Positions 46,419-56,109 of a DNA stretch of 64,000 nucleotides are shown here, piece by piece. Position numbers and translations under genes: made by a program. Under the pieces are notes generated by a model. It was given only the letters and a program-made list of their open reading frames with translations, did not search any database and was not told where the DNA came from. Position 1 is the first letter of the stretch; each line of letters starts with the position of its first letter. This stretch comes from Ignavibacteriota bacterium (lineage in GTDB: Bacteria > Bacteroidota > Ignavibacteria > Ignavibacteriales > Melioribacteraceae): assembly GCA_016713565.1 (NCBI GenBank), contig JADJOX010000005.1, positions 124,001-188,000 of the forward strand, given 5' to 3'.

Positions 46419-47918
46419 CTAAGATATTAAAAATTGATCTAATTTTTCTTTCCATTTATAATATGCAGATTCATATTTGGAAATCAATTCGGTATTTGGT
46501 TCAATCACTTTTAATTTCTTAAATCCAACAAATGCTTCACTGAATGAATTGTAAATCTTTGCACCGACTCCAGCGCCTCTTGCCGCGCCTTGAGCGCCGT
46601 CTGTATTATAAAGTTCAACGCATGAATTTGTTGAATTTGAAACGGCTTCGCAGAAAATATCGCTTAAAAACATATTGGCTTTGCCGGCTCTCATTGTGTT
46701 TACAGAAATTCCCATTTCTTTCATTATATCAACTCCATATCTGAAAGTAAATGCAATGCCTTCTTGTGCGGCGCGAATTAAATGTTTATGAGAATGAGTA
46801 TTAAAATTTATCCCATAAATACTGCTGCCTATATTTTTATTTTTTAAAACTCTTTCCGCTCCATTGCCGAATGGTAAAATTATTATTCCATCGGAACCTA
46901 CATTAACATCATTAGCCAGTTTATTTAATTCTTCATAAGGTACATTACTTTTCATAATTTCATTTCTCATCCAGCTATACATAATTCCAGTTCCATTTAT
47001 ACAAAGCAAAACACCTTTTATAGGCTTTTCTTTTGAATAATTTACATGCGCAAAACTATTAACTCTGGAAAAAGGATCATAAGAATTATTTTCAACAATT
47101 CCATAAACTACGCCGGAAGTTCCCGCGGTTGCGGCTATTTCTCCGGGATTCAAAACGTTTAACGAAAATGCGTTATTGGGCTGATCTCCGGCTCTATATG
47201 AAATTGGGATCCCAGGTTTAAGTCCAAGTTCATTAGCGGCAGATTTTGTTAATTTGCCTTGCTCACTAAATGTTGGAACAATTTCAGGAATAAAATCTTT
47301 ATCTAATCCGTAATTCGAAAATATTTCATCGGCTAATTTATTTTTTTTGAAATCCCAAAAAATTCCTTCGCTTAAACCAGAAATAGTTGTATTTATTTCA
47401 CCGGATAATTTATAAGCGATGTAATCTCCAGGCAGCATAATTTTATTTATTTTAGAATAAATTTCCGGTTTGTTTTCTTTAATCCATTTTAATTTTGAAG
47501 CGGTAAAATTTCCGGGAGAATTTAAACAACTTCCTAAACAATATTCAGAGCCTAATTTTTCAAACGCGTTTTCACCAATTTCAACCGCGCGACTGTCGCA
47601 CCAAATAATGGAAGGATACAAAATCTCTTTATTTTTATCAACCATAACCAATCCATGCATTTGATAAGATATTCCGATTCCACGCACCTCAAAATCTTTT
47701 TCTGAAATTTTATTAAAAGCTTTCTTATTTGCGTCAATTAAATTTTCCCACCAAATATTAGGATGCTGTTCTGCCCAGCCGAAATTCGGAGCCTCAATTT
47801 TCATTTCGGTTTCGGGAGAAAATGCAGAGCTGACCAATTCTCCGGTTTGGCTATTGATCACAGAAACTTTAATTGATGAACTGCCAATATCAAATCCAAG
47901 TAAATAACTTTTTGTCAT
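46419..47918 (-). CDS. xylB: Xylulokinase
   Basis: An FGGY carbohydrate kinase. LGFDIGSSSIKVSV (phosphate 1 motif), SYQMHGLVMVD (the MHG motif that marks xylulokinases), CDSRA and GTSGVVYG are all present. It phosphorylates D-xylulose, the product of XylA. I start it at the ATG at 47918. An upstream GTG at 47930 overlaps the regulator stop, and the GTGAGA there works better as a ribosome site for the ATG. The gene is coupled to the Nudix regulator upstream and followed by kdgK. Confidence 0.95.
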   Translation of the reverse strand: MTKSYLLGFDIGSSSIKVSVINSQTGELVSSAFSPETEMKIEAPNFGWAEQHPNIWWENLIDANKKAFNKISEKDFEVRGIGISYQMHGLVMVDKNKEILYPSIIWCDSRAVEIGENAFEKLGSEYCLGSCLNSPGNFTASKLKWIKENKPEIYSKINKIMLPGDYIAYKLSGEINTTISGLSEGIFWDFKKNKLADEIFSNYGLDKDFIPEIVPTFSEQGKLTKSAANELGLKPGIPISYRAGDQPNNAFSLNVLNPGEIAATAGTSGVVYGIVENNSYDPFSRVNSFAHVNYSKEKPIKGVLLCINGTGIMYSWMRNEIMKSNVPYEELNKLANDVNVGSDGIIILPFGNGAERVLKNKNIGSSIYGINFNTHSHKHLIRAAQEGIAFTFRYGVDIMKEMGISVNTMRAGKANMFLSDIFCEAVSNSTNSCVELYNTDGAQGAARGAGVGAKIYNSFSEAFVGFKKLKVIEPNTELISKYESAYYKWKEKLDQFLIS

Positions 47919-47929
47919 TTTTATTCTCA

Positions 47930-48619
47930 CTATAGTTGAAAATTAAACCCTTTGTTTTTTAGATCGTTGTATGCCTTTGAATTAAACTTATATAATCTTG
48001 CGGCTCTATGAGGTACATCCTTTTGAAAATCATTTAACTGAGTAAGCATCTTTAAAGCGATGATTCTTTTTCTAAAATTTCGTTTATCCAACGTTTCTCC
48101 CAGAATACATTCATATAAGTTTTGCAGCTGAGTTAATGAAAACTTTTCGGGCAGAAGTTCAAAACCAATAGGTTTGATACGAACTTTTTGCCTAAGTAAA
48201 TTAAGCGACTTCAATAATATTTCAGAATGGTCAAAAGGTAAATTTAAATCATCATTTATACTAAACCACTTAACATCCGTTGAACCTAAACCGGCTTTTA
48301 GATAATGTTTTTCCGGATTTATAAGCGCGAAATATGCGACGCTGATTACGCGTCTGATTGGGAATCTGTCAATTTTACTGAACGTGTGAACTTGTTCAAG
48401 GTATATATTTTTAACGTTACTCGTTTCTTCCAAAATTCTTACGGCAGCTTGATCCAGAGTTTCAGATTTCAATACAAATCCGCCGGGCAATGCCCATTTC
48501 CCTTTATCCGGATTTACATAACGCTTGATTAAAAGAACTTCTAAACGATTATTTTCAAATCCAAATACAACACAATCAATTGATAAATTTTTAATAGTTT
48601 GGTTGGGTTTATGTATCAA
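47930..48619 (-). CDS. Nudix-domain transcriptional regulator (NrtR/AraR type) of xylose-uronate genes
   Basis: The N-terminal part is a Nudix-like domain (DCVVFGFENNRLEVLLIKRY, GKWALPGGFVLKSETLDQAA-RILEE) and the C-terminal part a winged helix (LTQLQNLYECILGETLDKRNFRKRI). This is the layout of NrtR-family regulators, some of which control arabinose or xylose genes. The Nudix box lacks the full REXXEE catalytic set (RILEETS instead), so it probably senses a ligand rather than hydrolyses it. An ATG at 48658 opens the frame, but its first codons overlap the operator at 48637. TTG at 48619 with GAGG five bases upstream is the better start. Confidence 0.88.
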   Translation of the reverse strand: MIHKPNQTIKNLSIDCVVFGFENNRLEVLLIKRYVNPDKGKWALPGGFVLKSETLDQAAVRILEETSNVKNIYLEQVHTFSKIDRFPIRRVISVAYFALINPEKHYLKAGLGSTDVKWFSINDDLNLPFDHSEILLKSLNLLRQKVRIKPIGFELLPEKFSLTQLQNLYECILGETLDKRNFRKRIIALKMLTQLNDFQKDVPHRAARLYKFNSKAYNDLKNKGFNFQL

Positions 48620-48636
48620 TTTTTCCTCATAACTTA

Positions 48637-48651
48637 GTGTATTTTTAACAC
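48637..48651. promoter_or_regulatory. Palindromic operator candidate 1 in the xylA/regulator divergent promoter
   Basis: GTGTATTTTTAACAC is an imperfect palindrome (GTGTA-N5-AACAC). A second copy of the same layout lies nine bases away, and the two 21-base boxes around them abut in inverted orientation. The Nudix-HTH regulator encoded beside them is the natural binder. Confidence 0.65.
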
Positions 48652-48659
48652 AATACATA

Positions 48660-48674
48660 TTGTATTTATTACAC
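48660..48674. promoter_or_regulatory. Palindromic operator candidate 2 in the xylA/regulator divergent promoter
   Basis: TTGTATTTATTACAC matches the pattern [GT]TGTA-N5-[TA]ACAC of candidate 1. It lies 55 bases before the xylA ATG, in position to control both directions of transcription. Confidence 0.65.
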
Positions 48675-48728
48675 TATTTAATTATATTTAATTTAATTGA
48701 AATTCACAATAAAAAAGAGAGAATAACT

Positions 48729-50063
48729 ATGGCAGTCAAAATATCAATCGGCGAAAAAGAATTTTTTAAAGGTATTGGTAAAATTCAATTTGAGGGAAAA
48801 GATTCCAAAAATCCAATGTCGTTTAAATACTATGATGAGAATAAAGTTGTTGCGGGAAAATCTATGAAAGAACACTTTAGATTTGCAATTGCTTATTGGC
48901 ATTCATTTGGAGCCAACGGCGCGGATCCCTTCGGTTCAGATACAAAAAAATATCCATGGTTAATAAATTCAGACCCAATTCAAAAAGCAAAAGAAAAAAT
49001 GGATGCCGCATTTGAATTCATTACTAAACTTGGTGTTCCCTTTTATTGCTTCCATGATTTTGATATTGTAGAAGAAGGTGAAAACATTCCTGAAAGTGAA
49101 AAAAGATTAAGCACTATAATTGAATATGCAAAACAAAAGCAGAAAGATTCGGAAGTTAAATTACTTTGGGGCACCGCAAATTTGTTTTCAAATCCGCGTT
49201 ATATGAATGGCGCAGCGACAAATCCTGACTTTAGTGTTTTAACATACGCTGCAACTCAAGTTAAAAATGCAATTGACGCAACAATTGAATTAGGCGGATC
49301 AAATTATGTATTTTGGGGCGGACGTGAAGGTTATATGTCATTATTAAATACAAACATGAAAAAAGAAATTGAACATTTAGGAATGTTTTTGAATAAAGCT
49401 AAAGATTACGGAAGGAAAAATGGATTCAACGGAACATTTTTGATTGAACCAAAACCGATGGAACCAATGAAACATCAATATGATTTTGACGTTGCGACAG
49501 TAATCGCGTTTTTACGTGAATACGATTTAATGAATGACTTCAAACTAAATATTGAAGTTAATCATGCTACACTTGCAAGCCATACTTTCCAGCATGAATT
49601 GCAAGTTGCCGCAAATGCCGGATTACTTGGCAGTATGGACGCGAACCGTGGTGATTATCAAAACGGATGGGATACTGATCAATTTCCAATAAACCTTTTT
49701 GAAATTACTGAAGCTATGTTGGTTATTTTACAAGCTGGAGGATTTAAAACAGGCGGCATTAACTTCGACGCGAAAACGAGAAGAAATTCAACCGATCTAG
49801 ATGATCTTTTTATTTCACATATTTCCGGTATGGATGTTTTTGCGCGATCATTATTGATAGCAGATAAAGTTTTAAATAATTCAGATTATCTAAAATTATT
49901 AGACGAAAGATATGCAAGTTATGAAAGCGAAAAAGGGAAAGAATTTGAATCAGGCAAACTTGGTTTAGAAGAGTTAAGAGAAATTGCTTTAGCTTCGGGT
50001 GAACCAAAAAGAATTAGCGGTAAACAAGAATTATTTGAAATGATAATAAATGATTGCATATAA
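48729..50063 (+). CDS. xylA: Xylose isomerase
   Basis: A 444-residue xylose isomerase, converting D-xylose to D-xylulose. WHSFGANGADPFG, YCFHDFDIVEEGE (catalytic His, Asp), VFWGGREGYMSL (metal Glu), EPKPMEPMKHQYD and NHATLASHTFQHEL are family landmarks, and SMDANRGDYQNGWDTDQFP is the substrate loop. The frame extends upstream to 48660, but the ATG at 48729 (MAVKISIGEKEFF) fits family starts and lies after the operators, with AGAGAGAA upstream. It leads the plus-strand unit with the SDR and uxuA. Confidence 0.96.
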   Translation: MAVKISIGEKEFFKGIGKIQFEGKDSKNPMSFKYYDENKVVAGKSMKEHFRFAIAYWHSFGANGADPFGSDTKKYPWLINSDPIQKAKEKMDAAFEFITKLGVPFYCFHDFDIVEEGENIPESEKRLSTIIEYAKQKQKDSEVKLLWGTANLFSNPRYMNGAATNPDFSVLTYAATQVKNAIDATIELGGSNYVFWGGREGYMSLLNTNMKKEIEHLGMFLNKAKDYGRKNGFNGTFLIEPKPMEPMKHQYDFDVATVIAFLREYDLMNDFKLNIEVNHATLASHTFQHELQVAANAGLLGSMDANRGDYQNGWDTDQFPINLFEITEAMLVILQAGGFKTGGINFDAKTRRNSTDLDDLFISHISGMDVFARSLLIADKVLNNSDYLKLLDERYASYESEKGKEFESGKLGLEELREIALASGEPKRISGKQELFEMIINDCI

Positions 50064-50108
50064 TTTTATAAAAATAAATTTCATTATTTTTTTAGCTTAG
50101 GAAATTAA

Positions 50109-50930
50109 ATGGATTTTTTGAATAATTTATTTAATCTAAAAGGTAAAACCGCCGTATTGACTGGAGGCGGCGGAATTTTAGCTTCTGAAATGGCAATGGG
50201 CTTTCTTAAAGCGGGCGTTAAGGTTGTCTTATTGGATATCAATGAAAATAATTTAAATTCAAAAGTTGATCAGCTGACTCAGTTCGGAGAAATTTCCGGA
50301 ATAAAATGCAACGTCCTTGATGAAAAAAACCTAACAGAAGTTAATAATTCCGTTTTAACTAAATTCGGGAAAATTGATATTCTGATAAATGCTGCCGGCG
50401 GAAACATGCCCGGAGCAACAATAGGAATAGATCAAACCATTTTTGATCTTAAAATTGATGAACTGCAGAAAGTTACCAACTTAAATTTTTATGGTACAGT
50501 TTTACCTACATTGATTTTCGGCAAAACAATGTCTGACCAAAAAAGCGGATCAATAATTAATATTTCTTCAATGGCAACATTCAGATCAATAACAAGAGTT
50601 GTAGGATACTCTGCGGCAAAAGCTTCTGTCGATAATTTTACAAGATGGATGGCAGTTGAATTAGCTCAAAAGTTTGGTAATGGCATTAGAGTAAATGCAA
50701 TTGCGCCCGGATTTTTACTTACAGATCAAAATAGAAATTTACTTACTGAAAAAGATGGTTCTTTAACACAAAGAGGAAAAGATATTATTCACATGACTCC
50801 ATTTAAAAGATTCGGTGAACCTGAAGAATTAGTCGGTTCCGTTCTTTGGTTAGCAAGCGACGCTTCAAAATTTGTAACCGGAACCGTAATTCCAATTGAC
50901 GGCGGATTCAGTATTTTCAGCGGGGTGTAA
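50109..50930 (+). CDS. SDR-family D-mannonate oxidoreductase
   Basis: A short-chain dehydrogenase of 273 residues. The cofactor motif is LTGGGGILASEMA, the catalytic Ser is in INISSMA and the Tyr/Lys pair in GYSAAKAS; INAAGGNMPGAT is typical of the Bacillus YjmF/UxuB-like group. It should reduce D-fructuronate to D-mannonate with NADH. Its stop overlaps the uxuA start by one base (TAATG), which strongly supports this function. It is unrelated to the long-chain UxuB of E. coli. Confidence 0.86.
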   Translation: MDFLNNLFNLKGKTAVLTGGGGILASEMAMGFLKAGVKVVLLDINENNLNSKVDQLTQFGEISGIKCNVLDEKNLTEVNNSVLTKFGKIDILINAAGGNMPGATIGIDQTIFDLKIDELQKVTNLNFYGTVLPTLIFGKTMSDQKSGSIINISSMATFRSITRVVGYSAAKASVDNFTRWMAVELAQKFGNGIRVNAIAPGFLLTDQNRNLLTEKDGSLTQRGKDIIHMTPFKRFGEPEELVGSVLWLASDASKFVTGTVIPIDGGFSIFSGV

Positions 50931-52117
50931 TGGCATTTGAACAAACATGGCGGTGGTTTGGTCCAAAGGATCCATATAAATTAAAAGAGATCAAGCAAAC
51001 CGGCGCTACAGGTATTGTGTCGGCTTTGCATCAAATTCCAGTTGGGGAAATTTGGAGCAAAGAAGATATAATCGAACGAAAAAATATTATTGAGTCGGAA
51101 GGCTTCAATTGGTCAGTTGTTGAAAGTTTACCTGTACACGAAAATATTAAAAAGAGAAAAAATAATTTTCAAAAACTTATAGAAAATTATAAATCTTCTT
51201 TAATAAATCTTTCACAATGCGGAATTGATACCGTCTGCTACAATTTTATGCCCGTATTGGATTGGTCAAGAACCGATCTTCAAGTTATAAATCATGACGG
51301 ATCAATATCTTCAAAATTCGATTCAACCGCATTTAGAACCTTTGATTTATTTATTTTAAAACGTAAAGATTCAGAAATGGATTATACTTCTGTACAAATT
51401 GAAGAATCTAAAAAGTACTACAACAAATTAAGCCAAGTTGAAATTGATAATTTAATTTCAACAGTGCTTTATGGTTTACCTGGTTCAATGGACGCATATT
51501 CTCTGAATGATTTTATATATGCTTTAAGTGAATATAATGAGATAGGCAAACATGAACTAAGAAATAACCTTTATGAATTTATTAAAGAAATTATTTCAAC
51601 TGCCGAAGAAAGCAATATAAATTTGGCAATTCATCCGGACGATCCGCCTTGGTCTTTATTGGGATTGCCAAGAGTTGTCGGAATTCGTAACGATTTAACT
51701 AATATATTAAATTCCGTAGAGACAAATAATAATGGATTAACCTTTTGTACTGGTTCACTTGGAGTTAATATTAATAATGATGTAGTTGAAATGGCTAAAC
51801 AATTTTCATCACGCGTAAATTTTATTCACTTAAGAAATGTAGTACGAAATGTATCGGGAGATTTTAAAGAAACATATCATCTTGAAGGCGATATTGATTT
51901 ATACAGTATTGTTAAAGAATTCTTACTTGAACAAAAAAGACGAATGGAAATTGGAAGAAAGGATTATAGAATGCCAATGCGTCCGGATCACGGACATTTA
52001 CTCTACCCCGATTTCAACAGAGAAAACATATATCCGGGTTATTCTTTGGTAGGAAGATTAAAAGGACTCGCTGAACTAAGAGGATTGGAACTTGGAATAA
52101 CTCGAACTTTATTTTAA
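50930..52117 (+). CDS. uxuA: Mannonate dehydratase
   Basis: A 395-residue TIM-barrel dehydratase that makes 2-keto-3-deoxygluconate from D-mannonate. TWRWFGPKDPYKLKEIKQTGATGIVSALHQIP is the family start (residues 5-36, given in parts: TWRWFGPKDP, GIVSALHQIP). NLAIHPDDPPWSLLGLPR and FCTGSLG hold metal ligands, and MRPDHGHLL lies near the end. It is translationally coupled to the mannonate oxidoreductase. KdgK in the divergent unit takes the product. Uronate isomerase (uxaC) is not in the window. Confidence 0.95.
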   Translation: MAFEQTWRWFGPKDPYKLKEIKQTGATGIVSALHQIPVGEIWSKEDIIERKNIIESEGFNWSVVESLPVHENIKKRKNNFQKLIENYKSSLINLSQCGIDTVCYNFMPVLDWSRTDLQVINHDGSISSKFDSTAFRTFDLFILKRKDSEMDYTSVQIEESKKYYNKLSQVEIDNLISTVLYGLPGSMDAYSLNDFIYALSEYNEIGKHELRNNLYEFIKEIISTAEESNINLAIHPDDPPWSLLGLPRVVGIRNDLTNILNSVETNNNGLTFCTGSLGVNINNDVVEMAKQFSSRVNFIHLRNVVRNVSGDFKETYHLEGDIDLYSIVKEFLLEQKRRMEIGRKDYRMPMRPDHGHLLYPDFNRENIYPGYSLVGRLKGLAELRGLELGITRTLF

Positions 52118-52191
52118 TATCTACAGCAAGTTTATTTTATTTTTATATTTTTAAAATTTCTGGCAATATTTTATCCAATCGAAATCATAAA

Positions 52192-53319
52192 TTAATTGAC
52201 AGTTTTTATAATATATTTAAAAGCAGGTTTAGGTAAATAATTTCTATCAAATAATAATGGATAAGCTTTTCTGCCGAATATTGGCCAGTTGTTGTGCCAA
52301 CTGTCTGAATCGGAAACACCCCAAAAAGTTACCCGAGAAATTTTATTTTTATATTTATTGAACAAAGTGAAAAAATCTTCATATCTTTTTCCCAGTTTAA
52401 CCTGCATCGAATCGGGAAACTCAGTTGGAAACGGATTATATTTTTTCTGAAGTTCATAATTTTTCGAAATATCAGCGCCGATATTTTTTTCGGGAAGCGG
52501 CAAAACTTGTACATCATGTTCAGTGATCATTAAGTTCACATCTAATTCTGAATATTTCGAAAGTGCAAAATCAATTTCATTGTTGCTAGGATATTCTAAG
52601 CCCCAATGTCCTTGAAGACCGATTCCGTCTATTTTAATATTTTTTGACTTTAGAGATTTTACCAATTCAATTACTTTTTTTAATTTGCCAATATGCCACA
52701 TATTATAGTCGTTATAATATAGTTCTGTATTGGGATCCGCTTCATGTGCAAATTCAAATGCTTTTTCGATATAGTCTTCTCCAATAATGTTATACCATTT
52801 TGATTTCCTGAATTCGCCATTATCTTCAATTGCTTCATTAACTACATCCCAGCCATGAATTATTCCTTTATATCTACCTACTACCGTCATTATGTGTTCT
52901 TTCAATCTATTCAACAAAGTATCTCTTGAAACAAATTTTCCGTCTTCATCTTCAAAAACCCATGATGGAGTTTGAGCATGCCATAATAATGTGTGACCAA
53001 TAATTAACATATTGTTTTTTCTGCCGAATGCCACGAAACTGTCAACCGGTTCAAAATTATATTTACCCGGTTCCGGGTGAATCTTTTCCCATTTCATTAT
53101 ATTTTCAGCTGTAATTGTATTGAAATGCTTCTCCACCAGCTCAACCGCCTTTTTATCTTTACCAATTATCTGATTCATATTGAGAGAAGTACCAATATAA
53201 AAACTATTTGCAAAAACTTCTTTCAGCGCCGGAATTTCGGCGTCGGATTGTGAAGCGCTTTTAATCCAAGCTGATAAAAGCATGAATGAAAGAATCAAAC
53301 TAAAGTATTTTAGTTTCAA
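52192..53319 (-). CDS. GH10 endo-beta-1,4-xylanase, exported
   Basis: A single-domain GH10 enzyme of 375 residues with a signal peptide (to about residue 23). HTLLWHAQTPSW (109-120) is the substrate-site motif, the acid/base is Glu162 in WDVVNEA, and the nucleophile is Glu267 in MITEHDV. WGVSDSDSWHN is the conserved C-terminal motif. It cuts internal xylan bonds. No CBM or T9SS domain is attached, so it is probably periplasmic or lipid-free secreted. It converges with uxuA and sits beside the xylose/glucuronate genes, which fits glucuronoxylan use. Confidence 0.95.
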   Translation of the reverse strand: MKLKYFSLILSFMLLSAWIKSASQSDAEIPALKEVFANSFYIGTSLNMNQIIGKDKKAVELVEKHFNTITAENIMKWEKIHPEPGKYNFEPVDSFVAFGRKNNMLIIGHTLLWHAQTPSWVFEDEDGKFVSRDTLLNRLKEHIMTVVGRYKGIIHGWDVVNEAIEDNGEFRKSKWYNIIGEDYIEKAFEFAHEADPNTELYYNDYNMWHIGKLKKVIELVKSLKSKNIKIDGIGLQGHWGLEYPSNNEIDFALSKYSELDVNLMITEHDVQVLPLPEKNIGADISKNYELQKKYNPFPTEFPDSMQVKLGKRYEDFFTLFNKYKNKISRVTFWGVSDSDSWHNNWPIFGRKAYPLLFDRNYLPKPAFKYIIKTVN

Positions 53320-53515
53320 CCGCCCTCCGATTTCTTATTAAATGTCTCAGACTTCTGTACTTATAATGTAATAAAGCAGATAGAAAATACTCAACCAAAA
53401 ATAATTCTTATCTATTTTCAGTAGAATTAAAATTCCAATGATAAACACCGTATTGAATAAAATCTTTTTTACAACAAATAGTCTTTTGAATAATTTATTT
53501 ATACTATAATTTTTG

Positions 53516-54767
53516 TTACTTCACACCATGTAAAATATTTGCGAAATTATGCCATTCATTTTCAGCGATATCTTTTGTCAATTTTCCATTAAATACAAGC
53601 AAACGATATTTTAACACATATGTTTTACCGGGAATCAATTCCCAGTCCATATTTTTTGTTGGTGAAAAATTTGCAAATACATCTCCCCTTTCATTTTGAT
53701 TGAGTGGCCAAATTCTCAAAGGTTCGGGATGATTATAATTATTCGGAAACGACATGATTTCTATTCCAGCGTAATCTTTATCAATTTCTCCTTGAATAAC
53801 GCACCACTTTGCCAATGAACCGTCCGCATCTTTTCTTGTATTTCCTTCTGAAGTCAAAACTTCACTATTATCTTGATCCCATTTTTCAGTTGCGCGCCAA
53901 CCTAGCCCGCCATAGCGATATTCCAAAAGTTTAACCGGGCTGTCTGTTGCACAGCTCATTTCAAAGATTAGATCAACAATGTAACTTTCCGGGTTTTCCG
54001 AATTATATATTCTGATTGTCTGCAATTCATTTAGTGAATTTTTTTTCTAAACCATTCTTCTTAAAAACGACATGTTTATGGTGAACTTTAATTTCGCTGA
54101 AAATCTGACCTTCATTAAATGAAACTATATCATCGAATTTTACCGTACCTTCTAACTTTGCCAAATTCCAAAAATCAACAGTGTCCGATTCAAACAAAAC
54201 GTGAGTCCATGGATTCCAAATTCCGTAATGGTGATAATGATCTTTCGGCTGAATTTGCGTTAGTATCTGTCCATGCGGTGAATAAACCGGATGAATGAAC
54301 CCGCTTCTTTTATAACTTAAATCAATTCCTTCGGGCGGGAAAAGGGTTTTATACTGATAAGCTAAAATCGGTTTATTTGATTTTTCAAAGACTATTTTAC
54401 CGTCATTATCTTTTAAAATTATTTTATTTTTTTCAATATATTTTGAAGTATCGGTTTTTATTTGATATTTGATTGATGTCTCATGAAGATCTTCTCCGTC
54501 CAAAAACCAATATAAATATCTGTGTTCGCCTTCTTTAATCTGACTAATTATTTTATTCAATTTCCCGTTTTCATTTTTAAATAATGAAAGATTTTCTGAA
54601 GGCAATTTTGTAATTTCATCAAGGTCTATGCAAACCGGAATTGATAATGCAGAATCAACTTGATTTATATTGATTTCGAATTCAACAACTTTTTGTGCTT
54701 TCATCGTAATAGAATTTAGTAATAAAAATATAAGAATTATATTATTACTCTTCATGACTTTTTCCAT
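53516..54767 (-). pseudogene. DUF6807 (PmoA-family) exported protein broken by a frameshift
   Basis: Two frames together make one protein. The 5' part (54767-54027, 246 residues, signal peptide ending MKAQ) carries the DUF6807 motif DHYHHYGIWNPWTHV. The 3' part (54025-53516, 169 residues) continues with CATDSPVKLLEYRYGGLGWRA. The break lies at a run of eight A (minus strand, 54039-54046). Removing one A joins the frames as LEKNSLNELQTIRIYN with no stop. It could be a true mutation, slippage at the run, or a sequencing error. The family is common in sugar-degradation loci, with unknown activity. Confidence 0.8.
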
Positions 54768-54967
54768 TTATTTTAATATTCATAATATTTTAATTTTTAA
54801 ATTTGGTGATATACACTCCATAATATGATATTGAACTTTGTGTACCAATTAATTCCGTAAAATATTATTTTGTTATTATTCCCGAATCAAAAATATTTCG
54901 TCACTTGCATGGAATAAATTTATTTGCCTTCAAGTCAAGATTTCAAAGAAATTCTTTTATAGAATAA

Positions 54968-55999
54968 TTATTTGTTTAAAACTTTCGTTGACTGTCTAAT
55001 TATTAGTTCGGTCTTAAGTTCCACTCTTTCTATAGGTAAAATTTCATGTGCTTCAATATTGCGAATTAGGATTTCTGCTGCTTTGACTCCAATCTCATGA
55101 AGCGGCGCCTTAATTGTTGTTAATGGAACAGGATACATTTTTGAATAGAAAATATCATCATTACCTACAATACTTATATCTTCCGGAATTTTGACACTCA
55201 ATTCCATTAAAGCCATCATAACACCCAAAGCCTGCTGATCATTAAAACAAACAATCGCCGTCGGATAATCTTTCCGTTTTAGACTTTTAAAATATTCCTT
55301 TGTTTTCAAAAAACTTTCATCGTGCTTTGAGCCTATGTTAACAATCATCTCTTTGTTGAATGCCAATGTTCTTTCGCTAAACGCATGTCTGAATCCTTCC
55401 ACCCTTTCTAATGTATGCGACGATTGCAGAGGTCCGGCAAAATGAACTATTTTGGTATGTCCCGAATCAATAAGATATTTAACGGCATTTTTAATTGCTT
55501 TTAGGTTATCTATGGCAACAACATTGGCTTGAATTCCCTTTACATCCTCCAGAAGTACAAATGGATAATTGATCATCTTCAATTTGAATAAATGTTCAAT
55601 TTCGGATGATCCTTCGACAACCGGCGCTATGATTGTCCCTTTTATATCTTTTGTCGAAAACAAGTGCGAGAATTTAACTTCACTTTCGTGATTATTTTCT
55701 GAACTGGTTATGATAACCGAGTAACCTAAACTGTTCGCATAAGATTTTACGCCATAAGCTATAGAAGTATAAAAAGGGTAACTTAAATCTTTTATTACTA
55801 GTCCGATCGTCTTATCAACATCTCCATTCTTTAATTTTCTAGCAATTCCCTGCGGGCGGAAATTCAATTCCTTCATTATGCTCAAAATTAAATCCCTAGT
55901 TGCAGGTTTAACCGAATTTTTCGCATTAATTACCGCAGATACTGTTCCTTTCGAAACGCCGGCTTTGTTGGCAACATCAACTATTGTTATTTTTCTCAT
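54968..55999 (-). CDS. LacI-family transcriptional regulator, second copy
   Basis: A 343-residue LacI/GalR protein. The HTH is IVDVANKAGVSKGTVSAVIN, with the hinge FRPQGIARKLK, then a sugar-binding-type sensor domain (GLVIKDLSYPFYTSIAYG, FAGPLQSSHTLERVEGF, VCFNDQQALGVMMAL, IVGNDD). The recognition helix differs from that of the regulator at 18355 (KGTVSAVI against VSAVSIVL), so it should read another operator. GGAGAT lies five bases before the ATG, and a palindrome stands at 56015. Likely targets are the adjacent DUF6807 and xylanase genes. Confidence 0.93.
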   Translation of the reverse strand: MRKITIVDVANKAGVSKGTVSAVINAKNSVKPATRDLILSIMKELNFRPQGIARKLKNGDVDKTIGLVIKDLSYPFYTSIAYGVKSYANSLGYSVIITSSENNHESEVKFSHLFSTKDIKGTIIAPVVEGSSEIEHLFKLKMINYPFVLLEDVKGIQANVVAIDNLKAIKNAVKYLIDSGHTKIVHFAGPLQSSHTLERVEGFRHAFSERTLAFNKEMIVNIGSKHDESFLKTKEYFKSLKRKDYPTAIVCFNDQQALGVMMALMELSVKIPEDISIVGNDDIFYSKMYPVPLTTIKAPLHEIGVKAAEILIRNIEAHEILPIERVELKTELIIRQSTKVLNK

Positions 56000-56014
56000 A
56001 CGATCTCCGAAGTT

Positions 56015-56032
56015 AAATTCAAAACTGAATTT
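56015..56032. promoter_or_regulatory. Palindrome upstream of the second LacI gene, possible autoregulatory operator
   Basis: AAATTCA-AAAC-TGAATTT is a perfect 7-bp inverted repeat with a four-base spacer, 16 bases before the LacI start codon. AT-rich background makes chance occurrence possible, and it lacks the central CG common in this family. Confidence 0.35.
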
Positions 56033-56109
56033 ATATGTATAATTTTTATTTTTAAATTTTTCATAATTTAATTTATAAATTTTGTATAAATATTTAATTT
56101 ATTTTCAAC

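Noticed and set aside
48660..48728. Upstream extension of xylA to 48660
   Set aside because: The extra 23 residues overlap the operator region, do not fit the family N-terminus and the first ATG lacks a ribosome site.
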